Translations under genes and position numbers: made by a program
Source of the DNA: Ampullaceana balthica
Taxonomy: Eukaryota > Mollusca > Gastropoda > Lymnaeidae
Direction of reading: 5' to 3'
NCBI GenBank assembly: GCA_944989445.1
Contig: CALYLW010000053.1
Coordinates: 1,841,817 to 1,905,816 of the forward strand
DNA length: 64,000 bases
Notes under the pieces: generated by a model
Databases searched by the model: none
The model's input: only the letters and a program-made list of their open reading frames with translations
What the model was told of the DNA's origin: nothing
Shown: positions 42,501-52,700 of the stretch, piece by piece
How positions within the stretch are numbered: the stretch's first letter is position 1
Layout: every line of letters starts with the position of its first letter

Positions 42501-43164
42501 AGTAAATGGTTACTAAGTGGTGTAAGCCCAATCCTGTCTGGAATAATTTTACAAAATATATATACAATAGGCTACTATATTAAGTATACCTATTGAATGT
42601 TTTACTTCTTCAAGCTTTTGCTTTTTCTGTGAAGACTTGGACAGGTCATGTGACCTGTGATCAGGTTTTAGGTTTGAGGTCTGGTGAATATTGATTTTGT
42701 GGAGTACATGTATTAGTCTAAGTGGAACTTATGAGGAAAAGAAAAATTAAACTTATTCATTTGTCAGGATACATTACTGACTACTTTTTACCATTATCAC
42801 CCTGAGTCCCATTGTGTGTGTTCATGGAGTCAAAACTCTGCACTCCTCCCACCACCGAACTTATACGAACTTATACCGTAACCTTTGCTCATTTATTGGT
42901 TGTAAATAAAGTCCCTAAAGCAACAAAAGAAAAGGAAAAACACCAAGAAATTGAAGTAACAAGTTTTTTTTAAAAAATGCAACAAAATAAATTGCATTGA
43001 AACTTTTAACTTAACTGTTAAAATGTTACATTTCTTGTCTTAGAAAATGATAACCTGTCAATCACTAGGTCAAAATTAACATTCTGTGAGTAGAAGCAGG
43101 AAAAAGTGGAACACATTTTCTCAAGAAGAGGCAACCAAAATTGTTAAAAATAAGTGTTTAGCTT

Positions 43165-44228
43165 AGGTTCCCAACCTTTTTCGGGTACCGACCCCTTTTT
43201 ATAAAATGAAGGTGACCCACGACCACCACCCCCTCTCACCCCTGACACAATTGAAATTTTAAAATCAGGTATTTAAAAAAAAATAAAATATATATATTTA
43301 TATATATATATTTTTTTAATGCAATACTGTTTTAAATCTGTTTAATAATTAATTGATGGCGATGGTTGAAAGTTCACGTTAACAACAAGCCCCAAAATTC
43401 GCGGTGAGATTTTGTTAACGCCAACCTCTTGTCATTCTCGATATTTAATGAATTAATTTCTCTTGATCGAACTGCTCGAAAGGCAAACATCTTGACATTT
43501 TGGTATGATTGATACATACCGCACCAGAATTGTTTGGGTAATTTTTTTATTAAGAAAGTTACGCTCTGAGAATTCATGCCGCAAATCCATTAATTCAATT
43601 TGTTATCTATTGGAAATGCTGGCTACTTCAATGGAAGCAGAGAATGGATTTTAGTGTCACTGTAGTTGTTTCTTTTCTTTCAGCTCAGAGGAGTAACGCT
43701 GGAGTTTGTTTTCAAGAGATTCTAGATGCACAGTATTTCAGTAATCCCTCTTTTAAATATTCATTTATTTCACATTCAGATTCATCTACCACACTGCAGA
43801 GTTTTTCAAATAGGTATAGTTTCCAAGATTTATTTTTCTTCGCCAGTTCTGCAGCTTCGATAAAAATGCCCCAAGATTATCTTGAAATGCGATAAAATTC
43901 GTTTCCTTTCCCCGAAGTTTCTGGTTGAACCTATTTTGCTGTTTAAATATATCTGCAATATATGCTACTCTTTTCAACCAAGTTTTTGTTGTTAAAAATA
44001 TATCAAAAAGTCATGTTTCCCTTGCACTTTCAGGAGCAACTTGAATTCATCTTTCATTTCAAAGACACGATTCACAGCATATCAACTCAATACACCATTA
44101 AAAATAAAAGTTTCATTATGGTGAATATTTTGTTAATTTAATGTTTTTTCCAATGGTTTCAGAGTTAAATAGTCAGCCGTTCAGGAGTTAAACACGTGAG
44201 ATTTTTTGCCATAAAAAATGTACTTTAG
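43165..44228 (-). pseudogene. hAT transposase remnant (ZBED5/FAM200-like)
   Basis: On the - strand 43977-43786 reads RVAYIADIFKQQNRFNQKLRGK (first 20 residues are enough to place it), the hallmark LAYLADIF-LN-LQGK block of ZBED5/SCAND3-type hAT transposases. Upstream codons give VNRVFEMKDEF and KHDFL. Stops interrupt it. The left end gttcccaacctttttcgg is hAT-like. A second hAT left end, CAGTGCTACTCAAAGTGG, begins at 44229. Confidence 0.7.
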
Positions 44229-44409
44229 AGCAGTGCTACTCAAAGTGGTGGTCCGCGGACCATCCGCCGCCGGTCCGCAGAAGTTATCAAGAATGGGCAG
44301 AATAAAATAAAATTATAATCCTTCATTTACAACCATTAATACTAACCCTAAAGAATATGTCAAATTTTCGACAATAAGCACAGAAAATAAACAACAACAA
44401 AATTAAACA
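44229..44409. mobile_element. hAT end fragment
   Basis: CAGTGCTACTCAAAGTGGTG followed by gtccgcggaccatccgccg is a typical hAT terminal sequence. Its other end is not found; the neighbouring Helentron-like element replaces what should follow. Confidence 0.5.
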
Positions 44410-44804
44410 ACCCGTAAAAACAAAGTTTTTTACTATAAATCCCTTATATATGAGACATAACTAAAATTATTGATTATGTTCAATATAATAGGCACCGCGC
44501 GACAGACTAACAATAAACATTTACAGATCGGGAACATATTATGAAAATCTGTTCAATATAATACGTATCGCACCGCGCGACAGGAAAATATTAAAAAAGT
44601 ATGTTCAATATAATATGCACCGCGCAACAGACTAGTATAAACATTTACATGCTACATATAGAAACATTGAGATAATATAAAAATTCATTAATTCAATTAC
44701 AGTACATTCGATCGATATGAAATTTTGATATAATGCATTGTTAAATGACAAAAGTCTATGTGCAAAATTTCAGTTCGATGGGATCATGGGAAGTGGGTCG
44801 TTTT
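44410..44804 (-). mobile_element. Helentron-like non-autonomous element, 5'-truncated
   Basis: Reverse copy of the family described at 44805. It has the 3' hairpin (44416-44430), inverted repeat TAAATCCCTTATAT (44436-44449) and the aaatttcag/tgcattg block at 44720-44790, but stops before its own 5' end. It also contains three imperfect copies of gttcaatataata...caccgcgc (from about 44477, 44551 and 44603). Confidence 0.6.
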
Positions 44805-45253
44805 TAAATCCCTTATATTAACTTCAAAATCTTGTCTGTCGTCATCTCTCTCTGTCTTGGGCGGGCGGAAAAACAAAAGTAAAAAATGACCCACTTCCCG
44901 TGATGCATGGAGCTGAAATTTGGCACACGGACTCGTGTCACCTAACAATGCATCGTATCAAAATTTCAGATCGATCAAACATACCGTAATTAAATTAATG
45001 CATTTTTAGTTTATCTCTATATAACATATGTAATTCAAATTCACGGTTTGTTATTGTTTTTCTTTCACGTGCCAGTTCAGTTGACGCCACCCGTCGATGT
45101 CCACACCCACTCCCGTCCCTTCCCCTTGTTTTAAAGTCAGGGGATATCACTCGGTGTCAGTCTGGGAATGTTTGTCACGTTTGAACATAATCAATACTGT
45201 TAGTTATGTCTCATATATAAGGGATTTATAGTCAAAAACTTTGTTTTTACGGA
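44805..45253 (+). mobile_element. Helentron-like non-autonomous element (HINE-type)
   Basis: The 5' end TAAATCCCTTATAT (44805-44818) is exactly complementary to a subterminal ATATAAGGGATTTA (45215-45228). It is followed by hairpin AAAAAC-TTT-GTTTTT (45234-45248) and the end. This layout (5' repeat, inverted copy near the 3' end, terminal hairpin) is that reported for Helentrons and their short derivatives. No coding capacity. Confidence 0.6.
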
Positions 45254-45254
45254 T

Positions 45255-45326
45255 TTGTTTTATTGGACTTTTGTTTTTCCGCGGGACCACGAAAGACAAG
45301 ACGGTGAAGTTAATATAAGGGATTTA
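45255..45326 (-). mobile_element. 5'-end fragment of Helentron-like family
   Basis: Contains ggaaaaacaaaagtcc-like and, on the - strand, TTAAATCCCTTATATTAACTTC followed by accgtcttgtc, matching the start of the 50224 copy. Only about 70 bp are present. Confidence 0.5.
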
Positions 45327-45422
45327 ATAAATTAAATTTCGCTACCAAGTCAGTACACATAAAATAGTGCACTTGTCCCTGGAGCAATGGAAAATTGTCT
45401 ACCTATTAGGCATAGGTGCCCC

Positions 45423-45611
45423 CAGAGGCGTCACTAGGGTTGGTGTCACCAGGTGCCGTAGCTCATGGTGTCACCCCCTCTCGACTGAACCCACAGAGCT
45501 CATCCGAGTCTTCCAGTGCCAAATAACGAGAACACACAGAATTTTACATTTTGGTGTCACTCTTTGTGGTGGTGTTACCCGGTGCGGTGCGCACCCCTCG
45601 TGACGCCACTG
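45423..45611. mobile_element. hAT-like MITE with 8-bp target duplication
   Basis: Ends CAGAGGCGTCACTAGGG and inverted CAGTGGCGTCACGAGGGG. Flanks ggtgcccc (45415-45422) and ggtgcacc (45612-45619) agree at 7 of 8 bases. A related older copy is at 22927. Confidence 0.75.
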
Positions 45612-46209
45612 GGTGCACCAGCGTTCAAATTGAAATTCAAATTCTTAAGTTGTCATCTCGATTCGACCTCAGTCAGTGCAAATAGTAAGGTTGACAAAGA
45701 CAAGGGTGATGGCTCGTAAAATGCTGTGAACAGGCTAATAATCTCCACATGGAAACTGACACTACGACAGCATGGAAATTTGTACATGCCCCATTTCCAC
45801 TAAATGACAAGGGCATAATCTTTTTTAAATTTATTTTAAAATAATGTTGGTTTTTTTGCGACAAACACAGATATAATGACATAATGCATTTCTTGATACG
45901 GTTAGGCTACCAGCAACATGAAAAATATTATCGAGTTCAATATTGTGTATATGTAATTTCCTAATTTAAATAAAATATTTACCGGTAAATTATTTTGTTG
46001 ATAAATTTGGAGGAATAAAAATAAAAAAAGATAACCCTGATTTTTTTATTTCTTTTTAAACTGGTTTTTCCAATATTTTTTATTCTTCAATATTTTTTTT
46101 TGGTTAAAAATATTTATGAAATTATTAATCTACTTAATTCAAGTTAATTTATTTATGCTGTTAAAAACGTCAAGATGTTCAGCATGGTCTATGCGTTCTT
46201 ATCTATCTA

Positions 46210-46495
46210 TCTATATAATTCTCCAGAACAAGCACAGGACGAGTGCAAATAAGCATGACGAATGACCCTCGCTAGTGTCTTTCCATCACAGTTTATGGTT
46301 GGCAAGCTAGGGTTGAGCAGAGTGTGTGTGTGTGCAGGTAGCTAACCACATTGCGCATGGCTTGAGACCAGCAATGCGTCGGCAGTCCCCCCTCGACATT
46401 CACTCACGTTGTTTTGATTTCTTCGTGGTGTAGTTTGTGTCCGTTCTTTCTATGAGGAAGTCTGCGGCCTATGCTACGCCGCGGGTCTTATCTAG
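46210..46495 (+). mobile_element. Non-autonomous Helitron
   Basis: Starts TCTATATAATTCTCCAG after an A (46209) and ends CTAG before a T (46496). Ten bases before the end is a hairpin GCGGC-ctatgctac-GCCGC (46464-46482). These are the classical Helitron features: 5' TC, 3' CTRR, a short hairpin close to the 3' end, insertion between A and T. 286 bp, no coding capacity. Confidence 0.8.
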
Positions 46496-48412
46496 TATTA
46501 CTTATAAGAACAGAAAACGCAAGAATCTTCTGCACAGTAAGACAGTGGCATAGCGAGAGGCGGGGGGCAAGGGCGGAAAACGCCTCGGGCGGCAAATGCC
46601 TCGGGCGGAAATTAGGTAGGGGCGTCAAATTCCTCGACGTTAATTAGATTCTAGGAAAGAAAATTTCAAATATAGTGGGGCTTCTTAAAAAAAAATATTT
46701 AAAAAAAAATTAAAATTTAAAATAAATGACGTCACGCGATTTTGGACGATTTTTTTTTATCCCCCCCCCCTCGTCACACGTTGTCACAAAAACTTAGACT
46801 CACCCCCCCCCTCCAAACAGACGTCAAAAAGCTTTGCAGTAAAGCTGTAGTTTCTTTATAATAATAATATAATAATAATATTTTATAATAATTATACTTA
46901 TTTCATAATTAAGTCTCAGCTACACTGCTAGACAGCCAGGCTCTTTCGCTTTAATAGTGTAGGCCTATTTTAACAATTTTATTCTATATATGTTAATTAT
47001 AATTTAAAGAAACTAATTTGTTTAATTTTTTTTTCTGTTTTTTTTTGTTGTTGTTTTTGTTTGTTTGTTTTTTTAAAGTTTAATTGTAAAAAAAAAGTCA
47101 CCACCACGAAGGTATATTATATAATATAATATTATATATAAATAGAATTACTACAGTAATACGGAATTTTAATATGTAAATAAAACTAAGACTAAACCAA
47201 CATTACAATGTCTACAGTATTTTCATAAGACTCATAAGTTATACTTGTAATTATATTCATAAACCTAATTTTATTTGTAACGTCAACACGTACTTGTGAC
47301 TTGTGTCACGAGTGTGTTTATTTAAACTTTAAAAAGTCGCAAGCTTTGAAAAATAATAGCAATAAAAATAAAATAAAGCAGCCTGAACACACAAAGTAGG
47401 CATATTAGGTTCGTACTTCTCATTTACAATATGCCAATAACATTTCATTAACAAATCGACGCAAACATTTACGTTTTACCAGCATTATTTTATTGTTAAT
47501 AATTTAAATTAAAATACAGTAATTATGAATTTTTAATTATCCAAATCCAATCCATTGAAATTGTCATTGAAATGTGATTTTCATTTTACAAGTTATAGTA
47601 GTTATATGAAATCAAGGACACCAGTAAAGTGAATGTAATTGTCAAAATATCGGACGCTTCAGATTAATAGACTATAGACATTAGGCAGGCATGTATTTTG
47701 TAAATTATTTTTTTAGGCCAAGGCGTAATGTGATTATACATGTATATGGTCCATATAAATTATGATTCTGATTATGGAATGATAATAAATTGTTGGTATT
47801 TGCCATGGCTACCGTGCCGTACGCCGTACTGCTGTCTCTAACCAACTAATGTCACTGTCCATCATTCCATTGTTATCATTCGCGACATTTAGGCTATTGA
47901 CAATTGATTTACTTTGACTTTACTTTTTTAAAAGAAGTACAGGAGGAATCACTACAGACTACTAATTAGTTCAGTTGGTAAAACAAAAGATGCCAACAAA
48001 AGGGTGGGGGCGGAATTTATTTTTAAAAACAAAATCAAAATTATATTAATAATTAATATTAGTAATTTTTATTAAGTAATAATAATAAGTAATAGTAATG
48101 TATTTTTATTATATTATTTTAAGTATTAACTTATGAATATTAAGTTATTAAGTCTTACTAATCTAGTTACTATTAGTATTAGTTATCTAGTCTAGTGTTA
48201 GACTTAGTTCAAACTTAGATCCCTCAGCCTCAGGACACTCACTCAGGTCAGGTCACCTGACAGGTGAAATTTATGATTATCAAATTCACTCTATAAACCC
48301 TGTTTCTATCTAATCAATAATTTTAGGCTAAAATACACTGCAATAAAGATTTTCATTGGTAACTCTGTCATGTCTGCCACCTTTAATGGCCTTACTTGCT
48401 TAGTATAGTGAC
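46496..48412. other. Repeat-derived intergenic DNA
   Basis: A fragment starting cagtggcatagcgagaggc (46546) resembles a hAT end, and 46730-46812 matches the C-rich element of 24728. The rest is AT-rich without recognisable genes. Confidence 0.35.
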
Positions 48413-49177
48413 TAGAGCTGTGGACGTGGAAATTAACTATTAATTTCTCGATTAATCGTTAAAAAATTTTTAACGATTAAATTATTTTTTAACGATTCAT
48501 CGACCCATCACTTACAAATTATTGGAAATAAAAAAATAAACAAAAAATAATAAAATATCGGCAGATAAATAGTACATCTCCTTACGATTACACAAACATT
48601 TTGGTTTAAAACTATTGACTGACGGGAATGTTCAAAATGTTGATAAAGGTTCAAACACTTCGCCTACTTATCAAACCAAATGAAAAGTGTATTAAGCTAA
48701 TGGCAGTAATGGAGTCTGACACATAGACAGAAAATGACGACAGCTCTTCTGATGAATTACTGCGTTACAAAATGGAGATAAAAGTTCCTGAGTCCATTAA
48801 CCTTCTACAATGGTTGAAACTTAATGAACATTGATATCCGATAATGTCATTCCTTGCCAAGACCGTTTTGTGCATACCAGTTACCTCAGTTTCATGTGAA
48901 TATTTGTTCAGCTCGACTGGTTATTTTGTCAATTAGACCCGCTCATCATTTTAACCAAAAAATGTCAACACACATGTCTTTTTTGCATAGTTAGTTAAAA
49001 GATGACATATAAAGGAGACTTTCAAGTGTTATTTAGATTTTCAACAGGAGCGTTTAATAAGTATTACTTATGACATCATAAATTTAAATTTTAGGCTTTA
49101 GTGGAAATTAAAGATTAATTAATTGTTAGTTTTTCAAAAGTTAACGATTAAATTTAAATTAATCATTAACAGCCCTA
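48413..49177 (+). mobile_element. hAT transposon remnant with hATC domain
   Basis: Ends TAGAGCTGT and inverted TAGGGCTGTTAATGATTAAT, flanked by atagtgac and atactgac (7 of 8 bases). 48810-48935 encodes the hAT C-terminal dimerisation domain: WLKLNEH, then after a stop YPIMSFLAKTVLCIPVTSVS and CEYLFSSTG. Three or more stops show it is dead. Most of the transposase is deleted. Confidence 0.85.
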
Positions 49178-49791
49178 ATACTGACATATGCATATCCCTA
49201 TTTTCAATTCCAAGGTCTCTACACAGAGGAGGTAGCACCTGTACCAATCTGAATTCAACCCTTTTTGCAATGTTTTAAATTTCTATAGGCTACAAAATTA
49301 ATACGGGAAAGCAAAAAATAACGTTAGAATGGAGGTTAGACGCCCCTATGCCAATTTCACAATGCTGCATTGCTAATGATGTCATTAACTCAAAGGCAAC
49401 ATATTTTTATATTATTATGTTTTACTTTTTCATTCAACTGATTCATATTTATAACTTAAACAATTTCTCTTAAAAACCCCATTATGAAAACTAAAGTACA
49501 TGTATAAAAAAAAATGTCAGAAATACATATTTTAATACAGCACTCGCACATTTTAAGTATACTAAAAATTTCCCAAAACTAATTTGGTGGGTGGGATAAT
49601 ATGTACAATAAGCTGAGATAAAAAAAATGTTATCAGAAATTGTTTGTTATACTAGTTGCTTATGAAATGGGGTGGTCATGAAATCTTGTGCTCAGAATCC
49701 AAGATTCCAGTGCATAATGAATTGATTGAATTCATAAACTCTTTATGAAATTTTTCCTTTATCTTTCTTGACATGTTACAGATTATAAAGA

Positions 49792-52700
49792 ATGAGGCAC
49801 CATGAGACTCTGAGTATTGCATCATATTTTTTCTGCATAGTATCCTCTGCTTCTTACTTTGTTGATGACTCCTTTGGTTTAGGTCGTACATATGATGGTA
49901 TTGGCGGCTTAAGTGGGGGTTCGGTAAGACCTTATAGGGCATTTTAATTAATTTTATTTCATTAAGTTATAAATACTCATCATCAGTGACGCTACAGCCC
50001 ATGTAGGGCCCTGGCCTGCTCCACCACATCCTTCCATTCAGACCGATCGATGGCTTTCCTTCTCCATGCCCGAACCCCCAGCGGTTGTATGTCCGTTTCC
50101 ACATCATCGATCCACCTCAGCCAGTGAGTCGTCTGCCCCCTGGTTTCTGCCTGTAAATAATTTTTGGTGCTCTACACTCTGGCATCCTTTCAACATGTCC
50201 CGCCCAGCGTATTCTTCCCTTTTTAAATCCCTTATATTAACTTCACCGCCGTCTCTGTCTCTCTGTCTGTCTTGGGCCCGTGGAAAAACAAAAGTAAAAA
50301 ATGACCCACTTCCCGTGAAGCCATCGAGCTGAAATTTGGCACACGGACCCATGTCACCTAACAATGCATCGTATCAAAATTTCAGATCGATCGAACGTAC
50401 CGTAATTAAATTAATGCATTTTTAGTTTATCTATATAAACTATATGTAGTGGTCGCTTTCGTTTACATTTTACAGGTCACTTGACTTCAGGCCAGCCACC
50501 GGTGAACACATCTAGTGTTTAAACCAGGTAAACCACCTGGAGTTGAGTTAACGCGTTGACGCCACCCGTCCATGTCCACACCCCCTCCCCCCAGTTTTAA
50601 AGCCAGGGGAGATAATCTCGGTCTTAGTCTGTAAATGTTTGTCACTTTTGAACATAATCAATACTTTTAGTTATGTCTCATATATAAGGGATTTATAGTC
50701 AAAAACTTTGTTTTTACGAGGTTGTTTTATTAATACTTGTGACAATGGGAGGGTCTTTGTACAGATGGTATAACTCTTGTTTTGTACCAACTCTCCAGAT
50801 ATCATTTTCTATCACAGGGCCATATATTTTCCGTAGGATTTTCCTCTCCCAAATGTTGAGTAGGTTCTCTGCCTTTCTGGTCAGGGTCCAAGTCTCACTA
50901 GAGTAGGTTACTACTGGCCTTATAATCGTGGTGTATATTATTTTCTTTGTTCCCCTTGAGAGTTTTTTGCTTCTTAGAAATTTTTGAAAGCTGAAATAGG
51001 AGCGGTTGCCTGCTGCTAACCTTTCTTTCACCTCATAAATTATCTCATTGTGTTCATTTATAGTGGCCCCTAGATACTTGAATGCAGCAACTCTCTCAAA
51101 TTTGTGATTGTTTATGGTGATTTAATTATCAGCATGGGTGTTTCGTGACATAATCATATATTTTGTTTTCGGTTCGTTTATGACAAGACCAGCTTCGGCA
51201 GAGGCATTTTCAAGCTCCTTGAACGCTTTAACTAATGTATGTCATTACGGTTTCTACCCAGCAGCGCTAAATCATCTGCGTATGCCAGGTACTGTAGTGG
51301 TTGGCTATACAAGGTTCCTGATGGTCATTGTTCTGTTATGCCTCTCTGGAAGTAGTTAGTTATGGTTCCGCTTGAACTGACATGTATGTTTCTAATGACT
51401 TTCTCTAGTGTGATGTTGAATAGCATACATGAAAGTGAGTCTCCTTGTCTGAGGTCGCGGCCAACTGTGAACTCCCTTGAGTAATCTCCCTGTACCTTGA
51501 CTCTACTTTTGGAGCTGGCCATTGTCATATATATGAGCCATGTTAATTTGGGTGGGACTCCAAGTTCCTGTAGTGCGTTGTATAGGTAATTCCTATTTAT
51601 GCTATCATATGCAGTTTTGTAGTCGACATATAGTTGATGTATGTCGATGTTATATTCATAGCATTTCTCCAGGAGACATCTTATAGTAAAAATATGATCT
51701 GTGGTTGATCTGTTCTGTCGGAAGCAACATTGATAGTCCCCTAGTATCAATTCACTATACCTTTCAAGTTTTCTTGCTATGAGTTTTGTGAGGATTTTGT
51801 ACATTACATTAAGAAGTGATATTCCTCTATAGTTTGAGCAGGTTAACTTGGATCCCTTTTTGTGAATAGGGATTATGAGCGCAGTGTACCATTCGGTTGG
51901 CATTTCTTCCTCCTGCCAGATTTTGGATATAATTTCGTGTATTTGTTTATGAAGTTTGTCTCCTCCTCGTTTTATCAATTCTGCAGAGATGAGGTCTATT
52001 CCTGGAGCTTTGTTGTTTTTCATGGTGAATATTACTTCTTTTATTTCATTTAATGTTGGTTGGTTTACCAAAGGGCCCAGTCCTCCTTGTGGTGGAGTGT
52101 AATCCTCATTGGTAATTCCATCTGGTCCATTTAGTAATTTTTCAAAGTGCTGTGCCCATGTCTCTAGTATTCTACTGCTCTCTGTGATCAATTCTCCCTT
52201 CATATTTTCACACATGTGGGATCTTGCTTGGAAGCCATTCTTTTCCTGCTTTACCTTCAGGTACATTCCTCTCACATCTCTTTCTTTTACCAACTCTTCT
52301 ATCTCTATTATTTTTTATTTTTCCCAGACTCGTTTTTTCATTCTGCAAATTTTGCTGGCTATCCTTCTTGCTTCATTATATAGTTGCCGTGTTCTTCTTG
52401 TCTCCCTTTGTAGCATCTTTAGTCGAGCTTTGTTCTATGAGTTCTTAGCATTCTGTGTCATACCATCCTGTTTTTTTCACAATCGGTTTAAATCCAATTA
52501 TTTCTTCAGTTACACATTTAACTATCTGCTTCATCTTTTCCCACTGCTGGTTTATAGTAACATTGCTGGTCGCTTCTCTTTTGTATAATTCTAGTTAATA
52601 TTCCTCGGTAACTTTTGAGTCCCTACACAATTTCTGACTATCGTACTGTTTTTCTCTTTTATTTCGTTTGTTATATATGTTACTAATTCTTTGTTTAAAT

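Noticed and set aside
49676..49942. 88-codon - strand frame
   Set aside because: Antisense of GALC exon 1, which has a family match, correct phase and a good donor.
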